64,000 nucleotides of DNA, from the NCBI GenBank assembly GCA_965646445.1, contig CBFFZW010000003.1, positions 1-64,000 on the forward strand. The letters are read 5' to 3'. The notes under the pieces were generated by a model that worked only from the letters and a program-made list of their open reading frames with translations, had not been told where the DNA came from and ran no database searches. The translations under genes and the position numbers were made by a program. Below are positions 1 through 8,028 of this stretch, piece after piece; positions within the stretch are counted from its first letter, which is position 1; every line of letters starts with the position of its first letter. The stretch is from UBA11524 sp965646445 (GTDB lineage Bacteria; Bacillota; Clostridia; Christensenellales; Aristaeellaceae).

Positions 1-97
1 GCCGCCGATTTTCGATCAAGAGTCAGAGGGCCTGCGGGCCCTCCGACACCTCCCGGGGCCTTTTTGACACCCTGAAGTGGCTTGCGCCACTTTTTTG
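1..97 (+). repeat. Composite intergenic repeat, copy A (partial)
   Basis: Positions 4-54 carry a block (unit gamma) with the palindromic core GAGGGCC-TGC-GGGCCCTC followed by CGACACCTCCC. The same block recurs at 59161-59211 and, inverted, at 6201-6245. It is followed at 75-92 by a hairpin AAGTGGC-TTGC-GCCACTT (unit alpha) running into a T tract, which would suit a terminator for a plus-strand gene lying left of the window. The upstream part of the element is cut by the window edge. Confidence 0.75.
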
Positions 98-121
98 GTT
101 TTGGAGGCTGCTTTTCCGCCC

Positions 122-484
122 TCACGCCATCCACAGGCACACCGCGGCGGCCATATCGCCCTCATGGGTGATGGACACCTGCCAGCAGCCCTCGCCCCGC
201 CGCGCGGCCTCGCCATGGAGCACGCAGCCGGGCTGCCCCGCCGCGTCGTGGACAATCTCCACCTCCCGCAACGGTACGGCAATCCCACAGCCCATGGCCT
301 TGAGCGCAGCCTCCTTGGCAGCAAACATCCCCGCCATGGTCTGGGCCGCGCCGCGCCCTTTTCCGGCGATATAGGCCGCCTCCTCCGGGGTAAAATAGCG
401 GTCGACAAAGCGGCCCTGCGTCACCAGCGGCTCCATGCGGCTGACGGCGCACAGGTCGATCCCCAGGCCCTTCACCTTACACAT
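122..484 (-). CDS. acpS: Holo-[acyl-carrier-protein] synthase
   Basis: AcpS transfers the 4'-phosphopantetheine arm of coenzyme A to the serine of apo-acyl carrier protein in the cytoplasm, which switches on fatty acid synthesis. The 120-residue protein has the usual family length. It shows the metal-binding GIDL motif near residues 8-11 (Asp10) and the FAAKEAALKA motif around residues 54-63 (Glu58). A late SITHEGD segment at residues 104-110 matches the family's SxSHxxxxA region. The ATG at 484 overlaps the last eight bases of birA, so the two are probably translated from one transcript. A GTG three codons in is an alternative start. Identification is firm. Confidence 0.95.
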   Translation of the reverse strand: MCKVKGLGIDLCAVSRMEPLVTQGRFVDRYFTPEEAAYIAGKGRGAAQTMAGMFAAKEAALKAMGCGIAVPLREVEIVHDAAGQPGCVLHGEAARRGEGCWQVSITHEGDMAAAVCLWMA

Positions 485-1439
485 AGCCCATCACACCCCG
501 CACGGACACATCCCCGGACAGCACGCGATGCAGCGCGCCGTCCGCCTCCACCAGCAGCGCCCCCGTCTCGTCGATGGCCCGGGCCACGCCTGTCAGTTCC
601 ACCGCGCCGGACACCCGCACCCGCTGGCCCAGGGTGCAGGAGAGCGCCTGATATTCCTCCGCAATTCCCCGAAAGCCCTCTCGCTCCAGGCGGTCGAGAA
701 TCTCCTCCAGCGCCGCCAGGTAATGGACGAGCAGCGTCCGCCGCAGAGGCGGAGGGCCAAATTCCTCCAGGGCGGCGGCCTTGTGGGCGATGTCCGGCGG
801 ATACGCGCCCTCCCGCACGTTCACCCCGGCCCCCGCGACGATGTACTCGATGCTGTCCGGGTCGGCGCTGATTTCCAGCAGGATGCCGCACAGCTTTCGT
901 CCATCATGCACCAGATCGTTGGGCCACTTGATCCGCGCGTCGATCCCCGCCGTCTCCCGCACCGCCCGGGCCATGGCCATGGCCACGCACAGGGTCACCA
1001 GCGGGGCCCGCTCCGGCGTCAGCGTCGGCCTCAGCAGCACCGAGACCCACAATCCCTTGCCTTCCGGCGCGCTCCATGCGCGGCCCAGGCGGCCCTTGCC
1101 CGCCGTCTGCATTTCGCTGACGCACAGGCTGCCGTGGGGCGCCCCGGCGATGGCCATCCGCTTGGCCTCCGTGTTGGTGGAATCCACTTCCTGAAGGCAG
1201 CGGTTCTCCCCGCGGCCCAGGGCGCGCGTGGTCAGGGCCGATGTCCACAGCGCCGGCTCCAGGCTGTCGCCAGGGATCAGCCGATACCCCTTCTTTCCCC
1301 CGGACTCGATCTGCCAGCCGGCCTCCTTCAGCGCGCTGATCTTCTTCCACACCGCCGCGCGGCTCACGCCCATGGCGCGGCTGATGACCTCCCCGGACAC
1401 AAATTCTCCCCCGGAGAGCATTTCCAGCACCGTCTTCAT
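477..1439 (-). CDS. birA: Bifunctional biotin ligase / biotin operon repressor
   Basis: BirA activates biotin to biotinyl-AMP, loads it on the acetyl-CoA carboxylase carrier protein, and in the bifunctional class also represses biotin genes. The 320-residue protein has an N-terminal winged helix-turn-helix (about residues 1-60) followed by the BPL catalytic domain. Visible catalytic motifs are AGKGRLGRAW at 113-122, KWPNDL at 171-176, GILLE at 185-189 and GAGVNV at 203-208. The C-terminal SH3-like domain covers roughly 270-320. The HTH domain marks it as the regulatory type. It is first in a two-gene unit with acpS. No biotin synthesis genes are present here, so the repressor target cannot be seen. 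Confidence 0.95.
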   Translation of the reverse strand: MKTVLEMLSGGEFVSGEVISRAMGVSRAAVWKKISALKEAGWQIESGGKKGYRLIPGDSLEPALWTSALTTRALGRGENRCLQEVDSTNTEAKRMAIAGAPHGSLCVSEMQTAGKGRLGRAWSAPEGKGLWVSVLLRPTLTPERAPLVTLCVAMAMARAVRETAGIDARIKWPNDLVHDGRKLCGILLEISADPDSIEYIVAGAGVNVREGAYPPDIAHKAAALEEFGPPPLRRTLLVHYLAALEEILDRLEREGFRGIAEEYQALSCTLGQRVRVSGAVELTGVARAIDETGALLVEADGALHRVLSGDVSVRGVMGYV

Positions 1440-1559
1440 CCCAGTGATTCTCCATTTATTTCAATTTTGTTACAAACGTGACAGGCCCGCAAACCCGCCC
1501 CGTATCTGCTATTGTAGCTCATCCGCCCGCGCTTGGCAAGGAAAACCCCAGGCAAGTTC

Positions 1560-1588
1560 TTGATTTATCGTCACAAATTGGTTATACT
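1560..1588 (+). promoter_or_regulatory. Promoter for the moxR operon
   Basis: TTGATT at 1560-1565, a 17-base spacer and TATACT at 1583-1588 fit a sigma-A promoter about 40 bases upstream of the moxR start, in the divergent gap with birA. Confidence 0.65.
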
Positions 1589-1626
1589 ATGGTGAAAAGT
1601 TTTTGTGATTCGGAGGCAATGACGCT

Positions 1627-2571
1627 ATGCAGCAGCCCAGGCATATGATCCGCGCCCTGCAGGACAACATCGGCAGGGCCATCGTCGGCAAGGAGGAGGC
1701 CATCGAGTTCGCGCTCATCGCGCTGCTCTGCAAGGGCCATGTGCTCATCGAGGACGTGCCCGGCGTGGGCAAGACCACCCTGGCCAGCGCCCTGGCGAAA
1801 TCCCTTGACTGCTCCTTCCGCCGCATCCAGTTCACCCCTGACCTGATGCCCTCCGACGTGACGGGCTTCACCCTGGTGAATTTCAAGACCGGCCAGATGG
1901 AATATAAGGAAGGCTCCGTCATGAGCCAGGTGGTGCTAGCGGACGAAATCAACCGTACCAGCCCCAAGACGCAGTCCGCGCTGCTGGAGGTGATGGAGGA
2001 GCATCAGGTGACGGTGGACGGCATCACCCATCCCCTGCCCCAGCCCTTCATCGTCCTGGCCACGCAGAACCCCGGCGAATTCGTGGGCACCTATCCCCTG
2101 CCCGAGGCCCAGATGGACCGCTTCTTCCTGCGCATTTCCATCGGCTACCCCACGGTGGAGGAGGAAATGGACGTGCTGGAGCGCTACTCCGGCACGGTGA
2201 AGCCCATGGAGACCATCGAGCCGGTCTGCGCCGCCCAGGACATCATCGCCCTGCAGGGGATGGTCACCCAGGTGTACTGCTCCCCCGAGGTGCGCGCCTA
2301 TGTGGCCACCCTCGCCGCCGCCACCCGGCAGGATCCCGCCCTGCAATTGGGGGCCTCCACCCGCGCCGCCATCGCGCTGATCCACGGCGCCCAGGCCTGC
2401 GCTCTGCTGGACGGCCGGGACTTCATCCTGCCTGAGGACGTGCAGCACATGCTCCTGCCCGTCTTCGCCCACCGTCTGGTGCTCCACCCGGAGGCCCGGA
2501 TGAAGGGCGTCACCGCCGAGCAGGTGCTCGTCGCCATCCTCAAGAACGTGGCGGTGCCTGTCAAGCTATGA
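1627..2571 (+). CDS. MoxR-family AAA+ ATPase
   Basis: MoxR ATPases act as chaperones that remodel or mature partner proteins, usually encoded beside DUF58 and transglutaminase or VWA proteins. The 314-residue product has Walker A GVGKTT at 46-51, Walker B LADEINR at 104-110, the sensor-1 stretch LATQNP near 144-149 and the family's GTYPLPEAQMDRF signature near 154-166. A C-terminal helical lid follows. The gene overlaps the next by four bases (ATGA), giving the classic MoxR-DUF58-transglutaminase operon. The physiological client of this type in Firmicutes is not settled; an envelope-related role is inferred from the membrane-bound partners. Confidence 0.93.
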   Translation: MQQPRHMIRALQDNIGRAIVGKEEAIEFALIALLCKGHVLIEDVPGVGKTTLASALAKSLDCSFRRIQFTPDLMPSDVTGFTLVNFKTGQMEYKEGSVMSQVVLADEINRTSPKTQSALLEVMEEHQVTVDGITHPLPQPFIVLATQNPGEFVGTYPLPEAQMDRFFLRISIGYPTVEEEMDVLERYSGTVKPMETIEPVCAAQDIIALQGMVTQVYCSPEVRAYVATLAAATRQDPALQLGASTRAAIALIHGAQACALLDGRDFILPEDVQHMLLPVFAHRLVLHPEARMKGVTAEQVLVAILKNVAVPVKL

Positions 2572-3722
2572 AAATCCGACTTTGCATCCCCGTGACGGTC
2601 ATCCTGGCGCTGCTGCTGGCAGCCTTCTCCACCGGGAGCACCATCTTCCTGTACATCGCGGTGCTGCTGACGCTGGTGGTGCTTTCCAGCCTGCTGGCCG
2701 TGGTCTGGGCCGCCAGAACCATGACCGTCTCCTCCGGCTTGTCGGGCCGCACGGTTCGGCGCGGGGAGAGCGTCACCCTGGAAATGGTCGTGCGCCATCA
2801 GGGCTGGCTGCCCATCGCGCCCATCCAATTGGAGCTTTACGCCACCCCGGACACGCCGGAGACCACCGTCCGCCTTCGCGACGCCCCCGGCAAGACCCAG
2901 CGCCTGACCCTGCCCTTCCACGCGGCCCATGTGGGCGTCAGCCGCCCCGGCGTCAAGCGCTGCACGGTGGAGGACGTCTTCGCCCTGTTCGCCATGACGG
3001 TGGAGCCGAGGACGGGCCGGGAGGAGCTGCTGGTGCTGCCCATGCCCTTTGACGTGGAGCCGCTGAAGTTCGCCCCCGGCGATCCCGGCTCCGAGGTCAT
3101 GGCCCGGGCCACGGAGGACGTGTCCAACCCGGCGGATTTCCGCGCCTATCAGCCCGGCGACGCCATCAAAAAGATTCACTGGAAGCTCTCCGCCCGCAAG
3201 GGCGACCTGATGGTGCGCCGCTTTGAGGAGCCCGTTCTTTCCGACGCCCTGGTGCTGATGGACTGCTCCGCCCCGCCCTCCTGGGGACACGCCGAGGCCG
3301 AGGCGGACATCCGCGATACCCTCCTGGAAACGGCGGCGTCGGTGATGCTGGCCCAGCTGCAGTCGGATCACGCCATCCGCCTGCCGCTGATGGGGCAGCA
3401 CCCCATCGAGTTGGAAAAAGGCATGGGCGCGCCGCTGATCTTGGAAAACCTGGCCCGCATGGATTTCTCCGAGACGGACAAGTTCGAGCGCGTGCTGCTG
3501 CTGGAAACCCGCCGGATGCGCCGTGTGGGCGCCACGGTGATTATTTCCGCCCGGCTGTCGGGCAGCATCGTGGATGTGATGATCCGCATGCGCCGCATGG
3601 GCCCCAACGTCCGCCTGTACCTGGTTACCTTCACCCCGGACGATCCCCTGGTGCTGGGCATGGTCAGCAAGCTGCAGCAGGCGGAGGTCGAGGTCTGCTA
3701 TGTGACGCCCGTGCCCGCATGA
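2568..3722 (+). CDS. DUF58 domain-containing membrane protein
   Basis: The 384-residue protein begins with two hydrophobic segments (about residues 5-22 and 25-45) and then has an extracellular-type beta-rich region. The DUF58 hallmark follows: a DFRAYQPGD...IHWK stretch near residues 186-202, the ARKGDLMVRRFEEP sequence after it, and a VWA-like segment beginning VLMDCS. DUF58 proteins are encoded next to MoxR ATPases and are thought to be their partners. The start overlaps the moxR stop by four bases, so translation is probably coupled. No enzymatic function is known for the family. Confidence 0.9.
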   Translation: MKIRLCIPVTVILALLLAAFSTGSTIFLYIAVLLTLVVLSSLLAVVWAARTMTVSSGLSGRTVRRGESVTLEMVVRHQGWLPIAPIQLELYATPDTPETTVRLRDAPGKTQRLTLPFHAAHVGVSRPGVKRCTVEDVFALFAMTVEPRTGREELLVLPMPFDVEPLKFAPGDPGSEVMARATEDVSNPADFRAYQPGDAIKKIHWKLSARKGDLMVRRFEEPVLSDALVLMDCSAPPSWGHAEAEADIRDTLLETAASVMLAQLQSDHAIRLPLMGQHPIELEKGMGAPLILENLARMDFSETDKFERVLLLETRRMRRVGATVIISARLSGSIVDVMIRMRRMGPNVRLYLVTFTPDDPLVLGMVSKLQQAEVEVCYVTPVPA

Positions 3723-3762
3723 GAATGGACGAAAATGACATGAAAGAAAGGAGGCCCTCAGG

Positions 3763-6048
3763 CTGAATACAAGCAACCAATCCGGCGCGGCCGCCCGCGG
3801 CATTCTCGCCCACGGTCTGATCGCCTTCCTTTATGGCCTCGGCCTCGTACTGACGCTGCTGGAGGTGCTGGCGCTTCCCGCCTATCGCCTGATGGCAGCG
3901 GGCATCGTCCTTGCCGTCACGGTGCTGTGCGCGGTGTTTTCCAGCAGAAAATGGACGGCGCTGACCCTGACGGCGGCGGTGCTCCTGGGCGTCGCGGCTT
4001 ACCTGACAGTCTTTGGCGGCAGCGCCACGGCGGTCGATATTCTCCGGGCCATGACCCTGCAGCTTTCCGGCCTGACCATCGCCCTGCCCATGGTGGGACG
4101 GGAGACGGCGGTGCTGCTGGCCCTGCTGTGCGGCTTCAGCGCCTTTGTGCTGACCCTGCGCCGCTCCGGGCTCTACCTGCCCCTGTCGGTGCTGCTGCTG
4201 GTGGTACTGCTTTTGTGGCTGGGCGACAGGGCACAGGCGCTCGTCTGGCTGCTGCCCAGCATCGCGGCCACGCTGGTGCTGGCCATGACCGCCGCGCAGG
4301 AAAGTCCGGCCCTGCGCCGGGTGCTGCCCCTGGCCGCGGCCCTGGCCGTCATCGCTTACCTGCTCGTGCCGTCCTCCGGCGTGACCATCGCGCCGCTGAA
4401 GGACACGGCGGATCAGCTCCGCCAGCGCATTCTCGATTATTTCTTCTTCACCGAACCCCGCAGCGTCTTCTCCCTGGCCGACAAAGGCTACTATCCTCAG
4501 GGCCCCAACCAGCTGGGCGGGCCCATTCAGCCCGATAATCAGCCGGTCATGGTTGTCTCCACCCCTAAGCGCGCCTATCTGCGCGGCACGGTGAAGGACG
4601 AGTACACCGGCCGCGTCTGGCTGGATACCAAGGGCGGACAGCGGCGCTACCAGTGGAACTACCCGCAATGGCGTTCCCAGCGGGAGGCGCTGTTCAACAT
4701 GGGCCTGCCCCAAGGCGCCCTGGGCGCGGATGAGGGCCTGATGAAGACCGAGCAGGTCAGCGCGCGCATGGTTTCCACCAGCGCCAGCACGCTGTTTGTG
4801 CCCCAACGCGTGCGGGAGCTTCGCCCCGGCGGCGATCTGGTACCCTACTTCGGCTCCTCCAGCGAGATTTTCGCCACCCGGGATCTTCAGCCCGGGGATA
4901 CCTACACCGTCGTCGCGCCGCTGATGCTGGGCGGTGAGCCCGGCCTGGGCACACTGGTCACAGCCTGCGCGGCCAACGGCGACAGCCAGTTTTCCGCCAT
5001 CATGGCGGACTATACCCACCTGCCCGACCATCTTCAGCAGGAGCTGTACGACCTGGCCCTGGACATCACCGCCGGGGCGCAGACGCCCTATGACAAGGCC
5101 TGCGCTATCCAGATTTATCTCAGCCGCTACTACAATTACGCCCTGGACGTGGAAATTCAGCCCGCAAATATCGACTTTGTGTCCTATTTTCTTCTCAGCT
5201 CCAGGGAGGGCTACTGCACCTATTTCGCCACGGCAATGACGGTGCTGTGCCGGATGGCGGGCCTTCCCGCACGGTATGTGGAGGGTTATCTGGCCGAGCC
5301 GGACGCGGGCGGCGTCGCCCATGTGACCGGGGAGGACGGCCATGCCTGGACAGAGGTGTACTTCGAGGGCTTCGGCTGGCTGACCTTTGACGCCACGCCC
5401 ATGCAGAACCATGGCAACGCCGAGGATCCCGGCGCCAGTGAGGACGATCCCGAACCCACCGTTGAGCCGGAGGAGCAGACGCTGCCCACGCCGCCTCCCG
5501 CTGAAGACCAGCCAGATGACGAGCCTACGCCCTCCCCCACGCCCCACACGGACGACGCGGCCACCCCTGAACCGGAAGCGTTGTCTCAACCGCCCCAGGA
5601 GCCTGACCCCGAGGCGCCCAGCCTGTCCTGGCTGTGGTGGCTTCTGCTGCTCTTGGCAGTATTGGCCGCGGCGGTCGTCCGTATCCTGACGACCCAGCCT
5701 GCCCGCCTTGCCGCCAAGGCCCAGGACGAGCTTGCCCGCTGGTCGGTCTGGATGCAGGCCATTCACGATGTACTGCGGGTGCTGAAGCTGCTCCGCAAGC
5801 CCAGCGAATCCCCCGCCGCCTACATGCGCCGCCTGGATTCCCTCCGTTGTCTGAACGCGGCCTTCACCCCCCTGGGCGAGTGCGAATCCCTGGTATTCTA
5901 CGGTCGGCTGGATCCCACCCCTGATGAAACGCGGATGGCCGCCCAGACCTACGCCCAGCTGTTTGCCAACCTGCCCTGGCTGACCAAGGCACGGGTGGTG
6001 CTGCTGCGGTCGGCGGTGCCGATGAAGAAGCGTGAATTTACTCGGTAA
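3763..6048 (+). CDS. TgpA-type transmembrane transglutaminase-like protein, probable CTG start
   Basis: This is a multi-pass membrane protein with an extracellular transglutaminase fold, the usual third member of MoxR-DUF58 operons. An N-terminal bundle of about six membrane helices precedes the soluble domain. The catalytic triad is visible: Cys in the EGYCTYFA motif (bases near 5212), His in GEDGHAWTEVY and Asp in WLTFDATP. A proline/glutamate-rich linker, one more membrane helix and a DUF4129-like tail follow. The only ATG/GTG/TTG start in frame near the 5' end (GTG 3865) would cut the first helix and has no ribosome site. A perfect AAGGAGG at 3748-3754 sits eight bases before an in-frame CTG at 3763, which restores a complete first helix and gives 761 residues. 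The frame is closed by TGA at 3736, so no further extension is possible. Confidence 0.85.
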   Translation: MNTSNQSGAAARGILAHGLIAFLYGLGLVLTLLEVLALPAYRLMAAGIVLAVTVLCAVFSSRKWTALTLTAAVLLGVAAYLTVFGGSATAVDILRAMTLQLSGLTIALPMVGRETAVLLALLCGFSAFVLTLRRSGLYLPLSVLLLVVLLLWLGDRAQALVWLLPSIAATLVLAMTAAQESPALRRVLPLAAALAVIAYLLVPSSGVTIAPLKDTADQLRQRILDYFFFTEPRSVFSLADKGYYPQGPNQLGGPIQPDNQPVMVVSTPKRAYLRGTVKDEYTGRVWLDTKGGQRRYQWNYPQWRSQREALFNMGLPQGALGADEGLMKTEQVSARMVSTSASTLFVPQRVRELRPGGDLVPYFGSSSEIFATRDLQPGDTYTVVAPLMLGGEPGLGTLVTACAANGDSQFSAIMADYTHLPDHLQQELYDLALDITAGAQTPYDKACAIQIYLSRYYNYALDVEIQPANIDFVSYFLLSSREGYCTYFATAMTVLCRMAGLPARYVEGYLAEPDAGGVAHVTGEDGHAWTEVYFEGFGWLTFDATPMQNHGNAEDPGASEDDPEPTVEPEEQTLPTPPPAEDQPDDEPTPSPTPHTDDAATPEPEALSQPPQEPDPEAPSLSWLWWLLLLLAVLAAAVVRILTTQPARLAAKAQDELARWSVWMQAIHDVLRVLKLLRKPSESPAAYMRRLDSLRCLNAAFTPLGECESLVFYGRLDPTPDETRMAAQTYAQLFANLPWLTKARVVLLRSAVPMKKREFTR

Positions 6049-6064
6049 ATTAGGCGGAGAACGG

Positions 6065-6140
6065 AAGGGGCGCTGCCCCTTCACCCCGGCAGGAGGGCTT
6101 CCAGCCTTCCTGCACCTCCCATTTCGCGCTTCGCGCGGGG
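6065..6140 (+). repeat. GC-rich hairpin repeat (unit delta), copy 1
   Basis: The hairpin AAGGGGC-GCT-GCCCCTT lies at 6065-6081, followed by an imperfect hairpin CAGGAGGGC...GCCTTCCTG and then ACCTCCCATTTCGCG. The same order of parts recurs at 10484-10550 just after glgP. Both copies follow a plus-strand stop codon closely and lack a T tract. Confidence 0.7.
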
Positions 6141-6200
6141 GAACCTGCGGCCAGCGAGGACGTGCAAGAAAATAGGGCAAAGCCCCCTCAGCAAAGTCCT

Positions 6201-6402
6201 GGGAGGTGTCGGAGGGCCCGCAGACCCTCTGACTCTTGATCGAAAGCTGACGACATGCGCGTCAGCTTTCGTGCTTTTTCCATAAAAAATCTTCCTTATA
6301 CGAACGAACGACCGGGAGAATGGCGTAGCCATTCAACCAGTGAGTGAGTGCAATGAAATGGGGCGAAGCCCCCTCAAAAAAGTGGCTTACGCCACTTTTT
6401 TG
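6201..6402 (-). repeat. Composite intergenic repeat, copy B (inverted)
   Basis: Read on the minus strand it has, in order, unit alpha (perfect 12-bp hairpin at 6375-6402 with A and T tracts on both sides), unit beta (6291-6351) and unit gamma (6201-6245). Unit beta matches 59028-59088 at 55 of 61 positions without gaps. The alpha hairpin could terminate transcription in either direction. Confidence 0.8.
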
Positions 6403-6417
6403 AATGGGTTGTTCCCC

Positions 6418-6445
6418 TTGCAATCCGTTCAAAAGCTGGTATAAT
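6418..6445 (+). promoter_or_regulatory. Promoter for the small Cys protein / polymerase pair
   Basis: TTGCAA at 6418-6423, 16-base spacer and TATAAT at 6440-6445, 32 bases before the ATG at 6478. Confidence 0.65.
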
Positions 6446-6477
6446 AGAAATAGTTCAATGCGAAAGGATGTTCTGTT

Positions 6478-6696
6478 ATGCGGTGCAGCTGCAAGGAATG
6501 CGGTGTCTACATGGTGCAAGCGGAGGCGCCCCATCTGGGCTGTGTATGCCCGGAATGCTTCTATCGCTGCACGGACTGTCTGGGAACGGACACCGTGGTT
6601 TCCCGGGAATCCCTGGCGGCGCTGGCCTTCGATCCACGTTTTCAGCCGGAAAACCTGGCCCAGTCCTTCCTCCCGGAGGAAGACCAGGATGGCTGA
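6478..6696 (+). CDS. Small cysteine-rich (zinc-ribbon-like) protein
   Basis: The 72-residue product is not one I recognise. Its first 38 residues hold seven cysteines, arranged as CSCKEC, then CVCPEC, then CTDC, which is a likely zinc-binding pattern. The second half is acidic and probably disordered. An AAAGGA ribosome site precedes the ATG. Its last eight bases overlap the start of the Y-family polymerase, whose own ribosome site lies inside this gene. Co-transcription and translational coupling suggest a role with the polymerase, but this is inference only. Confidence 0.75.
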   Translation: MRCSCKECGVYMVQAEAPHLGCVCPECFYRCTDCLGTDTVVSRESLAALAFDPRFQPENLAQSFLPEEDQDG

Positions 6697-7882
6697 GCGC
6701 ACCATCCTCCACTGCGACTGCAACAATTACTTCGCATCGGTGGAATTGCTGGAGCATCCCGAGCTGGCGAACCGTCCCGTGGCCGTGGCCGGCGATCCCG
6801 AGGGCCGTCACGGCATCATCCTGGCGAAGAATCAGATTGCCAAGCAGTACGGCGTGAAGACAGCGGAAACCATCTGGCAGGCCCGTAAAAAATGTCCGGG
6901 CCTGGTGCTGCTGCCGCCGCATCACCAGAAATATTCGGACATGAGTCGGCGCGTCAACGACATCTATCTTTCCGTGACGGATCAGGTGGAGCCCTTCTCC
7001 GTGGACGAAAGCTACCTGGATGTCACCGGCTCCCGCACGTTGTTCGGGGACGGCGTCGCCATCGCGGACATGTTGCGCCGCCGGGTACGGGAAGAGTTGG
7101 GTATCACCATCTCTGTTGGCGTCAGCGACAACAAGGCCTGGGCCAAGATGGGCAGCGATTATAAGAAGCCTGACGCCACCACCGCCATCACCCGCGCCAA
7201 CATCCAGGACACCCTGTATCCCCTGGACATCAGCAACATGCTTTTCGTTGGCCATGCGGCGGCGGAGGTGCTGCGCCGTCACGGCATCAACACCATCGGC
7301 GCGCTGGCTGTGTGCGATCCCGCCGTCCTCACCCAATGCCTGGGCAAACAAGGGGAAGCCCTCTGGCTGATGGCCGCCGGCCGGGATGACAGCCCCGTGC
7401 GCCTCTGGGGCGACACCGACCCGGTGAAGTCCGTGGGCAACGGCATCACCTTCCCCCACGACCTGGTGGGCCGGGAGGAATGCCACGCGGGCCTCATGCC
7501 CCTGTGCGACAGTGTGGCCAGCCGCCTGCGGGCTCAGGGGCTGAAATGCCGCACCGTCACCCTTCAGATCAAGGACCCCAACCTGAAGGTCATCTCCCGG
7601 CAGCGAACCCTGTCCATGCCTACCAACCTGACCCGGCAGCTTTTCCGGGAGGCCTGCGCCATCCTGGACACATCCTGGCCCGTCCGCTCGCCCATCCGCC
7701 TGATGACGGTCACCGCCAGCAACCTGTGCGGAGAAGACGAGGCCATCCCCGCGCAGCTGTCATTCCTCAGCGAGATTCAGCCGGACGACCCCCGTCAGGC
7801 CGCCCTGGAGCGGGCGGTGGACGGCGTTCGCGCCCGGTTCGGCAAGCGCGCCATCGCCCCGGGCACCATGGAGATTCGCTGA
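6689..7882 (+). CDS. Y-family DNA polymerase (DinB/UmuC-like)
   Basis: Error-prone translesion polymerase of 397 residues. The first metal-binding Asp lies in the HCDCNNYFASVE motif near residues 8-19, and the second acidic pair in FSVDESYLDVTGS near residues 102-114. A helix-hairpin-helix region and a little-finger domain follow. The sequence GDPEGRHGIILAKN after the first motif is typical of a clostridial subgroup closer to UmuC/YqjW than to classical DinB. The ATG at 6689 has GGAGGA eight bases upstream, so I prefer it over the longer open frame. No LexA box is evident in the promoter, so SOS control cannot be read from the sequence. Confidence 0.9.
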   Translation: MAERTILHCDCNNYFASVELLEHPELANRPVAVAGDPEGRHGIILAKNQIAKQYGVKTAETIWQARKKCPGLVLLPPHHQKYSDMSRRVNDIYLSVTDQVEPFSVDESYLDVTGSRTLFGDGVAIADMLRRRVREELGITISVGVSDNKAWAKMGSDYKKPDATTAITRANIQDTLYPLDISNMLFVGHAAAEVLRRHGINTIGALAVCDPAVLTQCLGKQGEALWLMAAGRDDSPVRLWGDTDPVKSVGNGITFPHDLVGREECHAGLMPLCDSVASRLRAQGLKCRTVTLQIKDPNLKVISRQRTLSMPTNLTRQLFREACAILDTSWPVRSPIRLMTVTASNLCGEDEAIPAQLSFLSEIQPDDPRQAALERAVDGVRARFGKRAIAPGTMEIR

Positions 7883-7928
7883 CAATCCGCGCCCGCCCCC
7901 GCGCCGTCAGGCCCATACGAATTTTTCC

Positions 7929-7957
7929 TTGTACTTTTGCACAAGATATTGTATAAT
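7929..7957 (+). promoter_or_regulatory. Promoter for glgP
   Basis: TTGTAC at 7929-7934, 17-base spacer and a consensus TATAAT at 7952-7957. The transcript would have a leader of about 65 bases before the ATG at 8029. Confidence 0.65.
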
Positions 7958-8028
7958 GATTCCGTGTGAGCATGGCCCACTGTATTTTGTTTGCCTGTTT
8001 CACTTGATGATAAAAGGAGGAAAACGCT

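Larger units (their letters stand above)
6049..6477. other. Intergenic stretch filled with repeats
   Basis: No credible gene is present. From left to right it holds a GC-rich repeat shared with 10484-10550, an inverted copy of the composite repeat (6201-6402) and a promoter for the next gene (6418-6445). A minus-strand open frame at 6081-6332 and a plus-strand one at 59026-59250 share peptide fragments only because the DNA repeat is shared. Confidence 0.8.

Noticed and set aside
1440..1500. A TTGTAACAAAATTG stretch upstream of birA as a BirA operator
   Set aside because: The match to known BirA sites is only partial and there is no second half-site at the required distance.
3664..6180. A long minus-strand open frame opposite the transglutaminase gene
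   Set aside because: It has no ribosome site or domain, and its composition is that of an antisense shadow. The plus-strand gene has a full catalytic triad.
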